Shown piece by piece: positions 38,095 to 47,507 of a stretch of DNA of 64,000 bases. The DNA comes from Brassica napus. Taxonomy: Eukaryota > Streptophyta > Magnoliopsida > Brassicales > Brassicaceae. A program made the position numbers and the translations under genes. The notes below the pieces were generated by a model that was given only the letters and a program-made list of their open reading frames with translations, did no database searches and was not told the DNA's origin. The stretch covers positions 15,339,726 to 15,403,725 of the forward strand of contig NC_063437.1 in the NCBI RefSeq assembly GCF_020379485.1, given 5' to 3'. How positions within the stretch are numbered: position 1 is the stretch's first letter; every line of letters starts with the position of its first letter.

Positions 38095-39722
38095 TAGCAA
38101 AACTATAAACGAAGACTTAGAAATACGTCTACAATTATTAGCTAACAACATTGTCAAATCAAATGAATTATACCTTCATAATTATAAAAAAAAAATTATT
38201 TTCAAAATCACTCAAACCCATTAGGATTAACTAACACACACTGTCAAACAAAAAAACTAGAAAAAATTTAATGAATAATACACAAATTCACATTTTTATA
38301 GATTTTTCTATGAAGACTTAATATTTAGTCTCTGAAGATGTTGACGTTCTTTTCAGTTTACAGACGTAGACTGTCAAATAGGTCTACTCTTTGGGTTGGT
38401 TTTTGCAATTGACCATTTTACGGGTTGCTTTCTATAGTTGAATAAAAGTTGTAATTTTGTACATGTAGACTTTCATTTCAGTCTACAATTTAAAAAGGTT
38501 ACTTTTTGCAATTGACCAGAATTCATCCAAGATTTGACTTTCAGAACTAGACTTCATATGCAGTCTACATGTTTGAATTTTTTTGAAAGAGGTTAGTTTT
38601 GCAATTGACCAAGTTTGACTTCAAATCAGTAGATTAAAATGAACGTCTACGGGTGTGTAGACTTCTTGTGAAGTCTACTCTCAAATCCGACGGGTTGGTT
38701 TTGCATTTGACCAAAATAAAAAAGTAGACTTTATACGCAGTCTACATTTTTTTTTTAAGATAAGAAGACTGCATATGAAGTCTACAATTTAATAAATTTT
38801 TGATTGCTTTTTAAACTTTTTGGTCAAACACAAAACTAACCTATTCCACGAAGTCAAAGTTTTGGTCAAATGCAAAACTGACCTTTTATAGACTTTGTTG
38901 GCAGTCTACATTTTGTAGACTTCCGTTGAAGTCTATTTTGAAAAGTCAAAAGTTCGGTCAAATGAAAAACTAACCTCTTTTAGGTAGACGTCTTAGTAAG
39001 TCTACCGAAAGTTTTATTTTTGTTGTCAAAGGTAAAGACGGAGACTACTGGGGAAGTCTGCGTTAGAAAAAAAATTTGTCTGCTCAATTGCAAAACTAAC
39101 CCGTGCGTTGACAAATAGACTGCATCGTAAGTCTCCACGGAGGCGTAGACATACAAAACAGTCTACCGTCGCGACACAGATCTGAAAAAGAACGAAAACC
39201 ATGTAAATAGTTACATTTTTCATGTGTAAAGCTTGTTTCCAACCTTTTCAACCGTCCAAACTCCAAATATGAGCAAAAAGAAGCATCTTTAACGATTCAC
39301 TAATGAAGAAACTCGAAAATATGAAGTTTGTGATTATGAAAATGATAGTTATGAGAGTTTTTTAGATGGAAATGTAGAGGAGATGAGAGAAAATGAAGTT
39401 TTTTGGGTTATAATGAGAAAAAAAGTGGTTGAAAATTGAATTCTAGAGCTTTAGAGCTCAAAAATGGTGGTTCATGGTGGTTGGAAAAATTGATGATGAT
39501 GGCATTTTTGTAAATAAGAAGAAATGGTTAGGGTGTATTTGATTTTTTGTTAATTTCGAAATTAATAAAAAAATAAATAAAAATGGCAATTTTGTGAATA
39601 ATTCAAAAACATAAGGATAGTATGGAAATTTTATTGATGAATAGTATGGACAAAAAAAAAAGGGTTGGTTTTGGATTTGACTTGAAAATATGGGTTGGTT
39701 TTGAAAAACACCCTTTCACATG

Positions 39723-40756
39723 GTTGTACAGATTTACTTACTTGTCTGTCCATGTAAAGATTGGAGAAAGTTTACCCATTTTCCTTTTAATATGATGAGT
39801 CAACGTCATTCTGTTGAGAGAACTATATCATAATAAAGCAATTATGACATAATCATTTATGTTTCTCCTCGTTCTCCTTCTATCCTCTCTCTACAAACAT
39901 GCGTATATATCTATTCATTCACAGATATACACATATTTATTGATTCTAGGTCTTGATATGATTGATCACATTCTGTGGATCTTTATCGTTCATTATCTTT
40001 TTTGGTAGTTTTTTAAACTATACTTTTTTCAAAAAGAAAAGTTTTAAAAATTATGAAAATGTATTTTATTATTTGTTAATGAGAATTATCATTTTCGTGT
40101 ACAGTTCAGTTCTAACCTTTATATAGGAAAAAAAAAATACAACTGATTAGTTAAGGTGTTTTCATTTTCGTACAGAGACGGATCAGTCAATGTCTCAATT
40201 AATCATATGAGGGAATTGTACATTTTTGTTAACGTATTGAATGATCCATCTCGAGAATCCATGCACCTCATTGTTCCTCTTTGATTTTTGTTCTTGTTCT
40301 TTCCTGTCTCGCTAGGTCTTCTTATATTCCTATATATTATTAATTGACAGACGACGTCGGCCGTAAGATATTCAACTAAGATGTATATTCATAATTAAGC
40401 ATAGGCTTTTGAATATTTGGTTCGTTTCATTCTTTCAATTATATATATATATAAAATATAAAAACCATTAATGTATTTTATAATTTAGATTAGTTTGATT
40501 CGATTTTTTATTTTTAGTAAAAGTAGGAATCGCAAGAATTGATGAGTTTTAGCCCTTTTTCAAAAAAAAAAAATTTGATGAGTTTATATATGTTACAGTT
40601 AAGTTAATAGCAGGTAATTTTAATGAAATTAGTTCAAATGGTTTAAATAAAAATATCAAATAATTTTAGGTATTTCAAATAAAATTATTTGAGTAGTTCA
40701 ATTTTCTGTTTTTGGTAATATTCAGTTGAGTTTGGTTATTTGATTATTTCAATATA
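39723..40756. other. Spacer between elements B and C
   Basis: About 1 kb of AT-rich DNA with no gene or clear repeat. Confidence 0.5.
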
Positions 40757-40989
40757 AACATAACTGGAATTTTTGCAAAATTGACCTACAACTTAAAGTC
40801 AAACACAAAACTAACCTCTTTTTTTTTGAAAATTGGTTTTGCCCTATTCACCCCACAAATTCATATAATTTACGAAAATACCATCAATTTTTTTTTCTTT
40901 TTTTTTTCGAAAATGACATTTTTACTCTCTCACCCTCATCATCTTCAAGTAATTACAAGATTGCCATTGTCATCAATACCACAACCACC

Positions 40990-41157
40990 ATGAACAACCA
41001 ATTTGAAGCTCTTAATGCTCCCAAAATCGATTTACCCTTCTTCTTTTTCCATTCTTGTGAACTAAACACAACATATCTCTCACTTTCTCTCCACAATGAG
41101 CTTAAAAAACCCAAGATTTTGATTCTAAAATTTTTATGGTTCATAGAGTCATAGAAA
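40990..41157 (+). other. Short ORF in a leader shared by elements B and C
   Basis: ATG at 40990 (caccatgaacaacca) opens a 55-codon frame, MNNQFEALNAPKI and so on. The same module, caccatgaaccaccattttt with gagctctaaagctc, is found on the minus strand of element B near 39490-39440, where a stop follows after five codons. It lies at the TIR end opposite to the TATA-box module in both elements. It may be the leader of a lost transposase-type gene; coding function is doubtful. Confidence 0.35.
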
Positions 41158-41361
41158 CTAACGATTATGGGTGGGTGACTTCCGTTTGTGATTCTGTGTG
41201 CTTGGAGAAGCCTTATGTATGCTAAGGAACTTATCTCACCAATTTAAGGTATGACATCGAGTTTTTTTCCAGATCTGTTCGTCAGACGACTTACTTGGGA
41301 AGTCGTCTGGCTGTAGACGACTTACCTTTCAGTCGTCTGGCTGTAGACGACTTACCTGGAA

Positions 41362-42148
41362 GTCGTCTGGTCAACGCAGAGGTTATTTTTGCAATTGACT
41401 TTGAAGTCTGTAACCTGAGACGACTGAAAGTTAAGTCGTCTACTATTGTTTGGTTTCAAAAAAAATTCCAAAGAACCTAGACGACTTACATTTCAGTCGT
41501 CATAGGTTATTTTTGTATTTGACTGGATAATTTCAGAAGTTTGACTTCCCCAGACGACTTACATTTCAGTCTTCTGGCAAAAATTAAAATAATAATATTT
41601 TTTTTAAAGTAAACGACTTACAATTAAGTAGTCATAGGTTAGTTTTGCAATTGAAAAAAAAAACTTCAAGATTTAATTATACACAGACGACTTATAATTC
41701 AGTCGTCCACCAGATGACTTAATTGTAAGTCGTCCAGGATTTTTTTCCGAGATTCTGGTCAAACCTCGTAAATCCTGGACGACTTACATTTCAGTCGTCT
41801 CGTGGACGACTGAATTATAAGTCGTCTGTATATAATTAAATCTTGAAATTTTTTTTTTCAATTGCAAAACTAACCTATGACGACTTAACTGTAAGTCGTC
41901 TACTTTTAAAAAAATATTATTATTTTAATTTTCACTAGACGACTGAAATGTAAGTCGTCCAAAAAGTCAAACTTCTGAAATAATCCAGTCAAATGCAAAA
42001 CTAACCTCTGACGACTGAAATGTAAGTCGTCTAGCTTTTTTGGAGTTTTTTTTTAACCAAACAATAGTAGACGACTTAACTTTCAGTCGTCCGAAATAAC
42101 AGATTTCAAAGTCAATTGCAAAAATAACCTCTGCGTTGACCAGACGAC
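41362..42148. repeat. Long inverted repeat (380-bp arms, 28-bp loop) in element C
   Basis: The left arm 41362-41741 begins gtcgtctggtcaacgcag. The right arm 41770-42148 ends with its complement ctgcgttgaccagacgac. The arms also match internally (Ile-coding or not, they pair): for example the aaaataataatattttt block and the aaatcctgga block beside the loop. The arms have diverged slightly, mostly in A/T runs. A transcript through it would fold into a long hairpin. Confidence 0.85.
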
Positions 42149-42669
42149 ATATAGTTTAGTCGTCTAGACAACTTAGATTGAAGTCATCCGCGTCTTCTCC
42201 ACTAGTTTTTAAGTCTTCTACGTTAGTTTTTGAATAACTTGTATTTTTAAGAGTGATAAGTAACTTCAAGATATGTAAAACTCATATTTACAAAATATGT
42301 TCTCTCCCTTAGTTTTACAAAATTTGACTAAGTTTTTCAATGCAAACTTATAAAAAATATGATATGCTTTGACTAGTTGCTATTGTTTGTTTCCATCTCT
42401 TACCAACATTCTTGTTTATTAAGATGAGAAAAAGGCCATTGGAGTTTATTATTGCATATGAGAGATCCAAAGATAAGAAAATGGCTACTGAAGTCTATTA
42501 TTTCATTGATTTGTAAATGTGTAAACACATTGTTAGCACATTTAATACATCTTGGAAAACATTATTACTGATTTTACAAAAAAACTCACAACTAAAAGAG
42601 TATACATGCAATTCATAAAACAGACCACAAACAAAACTATTATAGATCATTCATCTACAAAGACAAGCT

Positions 42670-43811
42670 TGGATTCCACTTGAGTAGACAAGATCAGACA
42701 ACTTTTAAGAAGTCCAGACGACTTCTAAGAAGTCCAGACGACTTCTAAGAAGTCCAGACGACTTCCAGGAAGTTCAGACGACTTTGCCAGAAGACTTTTA
42801 GGAAGTTCAGACGACTTCCAGACGACTTTACAGGAAGTCCAGACGACTTTTAGGAAGTCTAGACGACTTCCAGACGACTTCCAGACGACTAACAAGTAAG
42901 TCGTCCCAGAAATCTTCCAGATCTGAAAAACCTGCATATTAAATCCAGATCTGAAAAACCTGCATATTCAAAAACGTTCAAATGGCTTAAAAACAGAAAA
43001 AATGAGTGGAAGATTAGATAAATCTACCTTTACAGATCACACAAAAATACATATCTAAAAATAATAGATCTACCTTTAAACTAGTGGAAGATGAGTACCA
43101 AATAATTAAAAACCTGCAAAAAAAAAATAGATTAGTAACAAAGACATGAGACAAAATTGAAAAATTCATATAAAGTTTGGTGTTTTGAAGTCAAAGAGAT
43201 TAGAGTGGGTTTGGAGAGTTTTAGTTTGGGAAAAAAGTAAGAACTTTATACAACAAGAAGTTACCAAATGAAGAAAAATCAGACATAAGAACTTATCAAA
43301 ACGCTCAGAAAAATCCAGACGACTTCCTAGAAGTCCAGACGACTTCCTGGAAGTCCAGACGACTTCCTGGAAGTCCAGACGACTTTGTCAGAAGACTTCC
43401 AAGAAGTCCAGACGACTTCCAGACGACTTCCAGACGACTTCCAGACGACTTCCCGACGACTAACAGGTAAGTCGTCCCAGAAGTCTTCCAGATCTGAAAA
43501 ACCTGCACATCAAATCCAGATCTGAAAAACCTGCATATTCAAAACCGTTCAAATGACTTCAAAATAGAGAAAATGAGTGGAAGATTAGATAAATCTACAT
43601 TTATAGAACACACAAAAATACATATCTAAAATTAATAGATCTACCTCTAAATTAGTGGAAGATGAGTACCATTTGATTAAAAACCTGCAAAAGAGTTAGA
43701 TTAGTAAGAAATACATGAGACAAAACTGAAAAATTCATATAAAGTTTGGTGTTTTCAAGTCAAAGAGATTATAGAGAGGTTGGAGAGTTTTAGAATGATG
43801 AACATTACATT
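42670..43811 (-). repeat. Two 571-bp tandem units with micro-exon-like segments and a GGAAGTCGTCT array
   Basis: Read on the minus strand, each unit has a ttttgcag acceptor followed by a 40-nt segment (43684-43645 and 43113-43074) ending at |gtagatc. Two gcag|gtttttcagatctgga repeats and a tandem array of ggaagtcgtctgg words follow. The second unit is a diverged copy of the first. The open frames in the array (for example 43508-43305) reflect the repeat and are not taken as genes. Confidence 0.6.
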
Positions 43812-43819
43812 TTTGTTGC

Positions 43820-43880
43820 AGCCATTTGAGAGGAGGAGAGAGAATGTGTAAATTTTTCTTTATATAGGGAGACAAAAAAT
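43820..43880 (-). promoter_or_regulatory. Internal promoter and leader of element C
   Basis: On the minus strand: gtctccctatataaag, a CT-rich leader (ctctctcctcctctc), then atggctgcaacaaaaat followed by gtaatg. It is homologous to the module in element B, and the ATG is intact here. The ATG exon would encode only MAATK before a possible donor. Confidence 0.5.
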
Positions 43881-44736
43881 CCAATTAGATTTAATATTTT
43901 TGACTCAGACGACTTCCTGGACGACTTACATTTCAGTCGTCTGGTGAAGAAATTAAAACAGACGACTTACATGTAAGTCGTCCAAAAGAGTTTAATATTT
44001 TTAGCGGGAAATTAAATATTTTTAGCGGGAAACTAAAATAGAAGACTTTCCAGACGACTTACAAGGACGACTGAAATATACGTCGTCCGGGTAAATTATT
44101 CAACAGACGACTGAAATATAAGTCGTCCACACCCTAAACATAACCCCTAAACTTAATTATCTAATTAAACACTTCATAAAACCAAATCAAACTTGAAAAG
44201 TGTTTACTATACACAGAAATAAACACATATAGGTGAAAACTAATTTTTGAAAAAAACATTTTAGTTTTCCAAAATCTAACCCTAACAATACATACAATAC
44301 TACAACATATATGTTTGCCAAACTCCTAAACCAAAGTATTTCATGATTCACTACTTCCACTCATCTATCTTCAAAACAAATCAATTTTATCATATCTTAA
44401 TTTATATCAGTTAAAACTGTTTATAATTACTTGATTTTTATTTTTTACGCATCAAAATATTTTTTTACAAGATTTATAAATTATTTTTAAAATAAACTGG
44501 TACCAGACGACTTACACTTCAGTCGTCCAGACGACTTCCAACATCTCAGACGACTCAGACGATTTACTGGGGCTATATTCGTAAAAATGGCTTCTGTTTT
44601 TTTGTTTGGTCACAAGGGGCTGAGCTGTAATTTCACTAGGCTTTTAGGTTAGTTTTGCATTTGATTCAAGTTTGGGTATAGGTTTGGAATTAAAATCAAG
44701 TTGTGGGTTAGTTTTGGCAAAAACCCCAACATAACT

Positions 44737-45604
44737 ATTGTTATTTATACATTTATTTTTAATATTTAATTAATTTAAATTTAAAGACAGCTACTATTTT
44801 AAGTGTATAAATCGTATTTTGAATTACATACTCTACTCATTCGGTTCTAGTTTCATATCATTTTTTAATATTTCAAATATGGAAATGTAGAAGATGTTCA
44901 GCTATTAATGGTTATTTGGTTTGGTTCGATACCTTTTAATTCGGTTTAATTTTTCAATTCAGAGTAATATGCACCTACTTACCATAGAGTGAAACTATTG
45001 TTTTAACGATTATTCTTTATTTGAAACCAATGATGTTCCATTATTTGCAAAACATTTCAAAATAGAATTGTTCATAGTTATGTGCCATTGGATTATAGAT
45101 GGCAGATCTCGGCAGTACTAATATGCTATTGTATTATTGTCTCCTTTTGTACATGTATTATTATTGCTTGACATCATTAATATATTACTGTATATTGAAT
45201 GTGAAAACTCCCGACAGAAAAGAAAATTGAAAGTGAAAATTATAGTTATTCAAAAAGAAATATCCCCAATATGCATATAAGTACTATATTCAAATTCACA
45301 AAGTACGTTTGTTACAATTTGGAGCATATGGAATGGGACAGTGTCAATGCAAAATGCATCATAACATAAGAAACAATATAGTACAATGTTCTTTATTATG
45401 TTTATTTTTTGTCTAACTCTTTGCTCTCTTGCGTCCCTTTCCAATGCACTTTAATATTAAATGAAGTTTTCCCATTTTCTTGCTAAACTTATAGTCTTAT
45501 TTCGGGTATAAATAACCTTATCCATATACAAAGTATCAAAAGGTGGAGAGGTATCATAACAATTAGAGGACATACACAAAGCAAAATATTTTGTTAAATA
45601 GAGA
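44737..45604 (+). promoter_or_regulatory. Upstream region of WOX3/PRS
   Basis: About 870 bp separate the TSD of element C from the WOX3 ATG. A TATA box (gtataaata, 45506-45514) lies about 90 bp upstream of the ATG. No other motif was identified with confidence, and no gene. Confidence 0.5.
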
Positions 45605-46692
45605 ATGAGTCCAGTGGCTGCAACGAGGTGGTGCCCGACGCCTGAGCAACTGATGATCTTGGAAGAGATGTACCGGAGCGGCATACGGACTCCTAATGCG
45701 GTGCAGATACAACAAATCACAGCTCATTTAGCTTTTTATGGACGTATCGAAGGCAAAAACGTCTTTTACTGGTTTCAGAACCATAAGGCGAGAGATAGAC
45801 AGAAGCTGAGGAAGAAACTCGCTAAGCAACTTCACCAACAACAACATCATCTCCAACTCCAGCTCCAACACATCCAGCCCAACCCAATATCTCAACCACT
45901 TAGTAACATCATTGATCCTCATAATCATTACCATCACCATTATAATCATCATCGTCCTTATGATCATATGTCTTTCGCTTGCTGCTCTCAGCCTTCTCCC
46001 ATTTGTCTTTCTCATCAGGTATGTAATATTCTTAATTGTCTACTCTTTTTTTTTTGGTAGATGTTTCGTTATTCAATTTAATTGGATGCAAATGTTTCTG
46101 ACCAGAATCAGCCTTGTATATATGGAAATAAACAACTACCAATCTGAGCCTTACTCTGGTTTATTAACTTATTAATATATACACTAATTCCTTTATAAAG
46201 TGTGATAGTTCTAAACCGATAAATAAGCTCAAAGCTTTAGAATATCATATATTTTTGCTACTTAAATAGTTTACATAGAAAACGGAAAATGAGAATGTAA
46301 CAAGGTATTTTCTTTGCCCTAGTTTCTTACATATGTGATATGTCGAGTTTTTATTTCAACATATGATGCTAAGTTTTAGAATGCTATCATGGAAAATATA
46401 GGCCATTGGAGTAGAAGCTCAAAGCAAAGTGCTGAGTGAACATTACTGCAACAAAAGTGGACGTGAGGATATGTTGATGCAAAAACCAATCACGGGTCAA
46501 AACACTTCGTACGGTCGAGATTGGATGATGATGATGATGGATATGGGCCCACGACCATCATATCCCTCATCATCATCAGTACCCGTTCCATATTGCAACA
46601 TGATGATGAACAGTCCAAAGATACCACTAAAAACCCTCGAACTCTTCCCAATCTCATCCATCAACTCCAAACAAGACAGTTCCAAACTTTAA
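45605..46692 (+). CDS. WOX3: WUSCHEL-related homeobox 3 (PRESSED FLOWER)
   Basis: Two exons, 45605-46018 and 46402-46692, join in phase 0 to 234 residues. The WOX homeodomain spans residues ~5-70 ([19 protein letters not shown], then [16 protein letters not shown]). It is followed by a Gln/His-rich linker ([14 protein letters not shown]). The WUS box TLELFPI lies near residue 215. The protein acts in the nucleus as a repressor that recruits lateral founder cells and promotes leaf and sepal margins. The Met-rich tail and short length match PRS. The intron shows gtatgt at its donor and atatag at its acceptor. Position next to a kinesin-5 matches Arabidopsis At2g28610/At2g28620, as I recall them. 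Confidence 0.93.
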
Positions 46693-46815
46693 AGAAAAAA
46701 CAACAACAATAGAGATTCTGCAGGTGTTTCATTCATGTATGATGCGTCAATGGCTACTACGAGGACGCGTGTATTTGGGGGTAAAGTAATAGCCGTTGGA
46801 CAAAATTACATGACA

Positions 46816-46834
46816 TCTCTCTCTCTCTCTCTCT
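46816..46834. repeat. (TC)n microsatellite
   Basis: Uninterrupted TC dinucleotide run about 125 bases after the WOX3 stop. Confidence 0.9.
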
Positions 46835-47223
46835 TTTCTTTCTTATGTCTCTATCTCAGCAGTAGAATTAATGGGAAGTTTTAATAATTTATAGAAATAT
46901 GTTTTTTACAAGTTGCTTGATGGAGTTGGGACTTGAGAGCTATTATGAGTTGTAAAATTGGGTATCTTGGTTTCTGCAATTGCATGCATGTGTAGGCTAT
47001 TGTCTTTAGGACTAGACAATGAGAAAGTTCTCATTTGTCTAATGTGTAACATCACTCTTTATTTTGATGTGGTCACCTTTCGCTTTGATGTGTACCATGA
47101 TTCTTCCCTTTTTGTTTTTATTTTACTTTCCCATGATAATAATAATTGAATAGTGATTACAAACTTTCTTGATTTCGATAAACTAATTGATGCCAAACTT
47201 CACATCATGTTAATATACTTTCG

Positions 47224-47246
47224 TATATATATATATATATATATAT
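47224..47246. repeat. (AT)n microsatellite
   Basis: Uninterrupted AT dinucleotide run of about 23 bases. Confidence 0.9.
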
Positions 47247-47507
47247 CCGCCGTAAATGTAAACACATGTTTCGGTTTTATTATTAGATGATATTTTTTTT
47301 TCAAAAAGAGATTAATATTTGAAGGAACAAATAAGAAATATTTTAAATAAAAACAAGAAAGGAAAAGAAAATTATGAAACATGATGAATATATATAAGGG
47401 CTTATTTGCTAAATTACCAAAAAAAAAGTGATATTAGATTTTTAGAGAGAGAGTAGAGAGAGATAGGATGAGAAAGTAGGAGAGAGTGGGTGTTTTTAGT
47501 TAGTTAT

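Larger units (their letters stand above)
32831..38890. repeat. 6.06-kb tandem duplication, copy 2
   Basis: Nearly identical to 26722-32781. Unlike copy 1 it continues directly into the right part of element B, so it preserves the original arrangement at this locus. Confidence 0.95.
34666..39713 (+). mobile_element. Element B, complete copy: non-autonomous MULE (5048 bp)
   Basis: The left TIR gggacatttgct-aaaaccaaccc (34666) and the right end gggttggttttg-aaaaacaccc (ending 39713) are inverted. Both are flanked by the perfect 9-bp TSD tttcacatg (34657-34665 and 39714-39722). The body carries about 25-30 short palindromes of the form GTAGACTTC-N4-GAAGTCTAC with variants, interspersed with a ggttagttttgcaattgacc word related to the TIR. 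Its + strand has a promoter-like module at 35620-35674 and a micro-exon-like array. The minus strand has transposase N-terminal remnants and, at 39490-39440, a leader resembling one in element C. No transposase core is present. Confidence 0.85.
40766..44727 (-). mobile_element. Element C: non-autonomous MULE (3962 bp)
   Basis: The left end ggaatttttgcaaaattgacc and the right end, reverse-complemented, ggggtttttgccaaaactaac are inverted. They are flanked by a perfect 9-bp TSD aacataact (40757-40765 and 44728-44736). The body is filled with palindromes whose half-site is AGACGACTT/AAGTCGTCT, plus the same ggttagttttgcaattgac spacer word as in B. Judged by the shared promoter module the element lies in the opposite orientation to B. 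It contains a 380-bp-arm inverted repeat, a 571-bp tandem repeat and a leader on the + strand near its left end. No transposase was found. It ends 878 bp upstream of the WOX3 start codon. Confidence 0.85.
46693..47507. other. 3' flank of WOX3
   Basis: It includes the probable 3' UTR with a (TC)n run at 46816-46834 and an (AT)n run at 47224-47246. No gene. Confidence 0.5.

Noticed and set aside
42725..43508. Repeated frames with KSSGSRLDF-type peptides
   Set aside because: They are translations of the ggaagtcgtctgg tandem array in element C, with frame breaks between units.
28550..44550. Regularly spaced short palindromes resembling a CRISPR array
   Set aside because: The palindromes vary, the spacing is irregular, they alternate with a shared spacer word, and they lie inside TIR-bounded elements of a plant genome.
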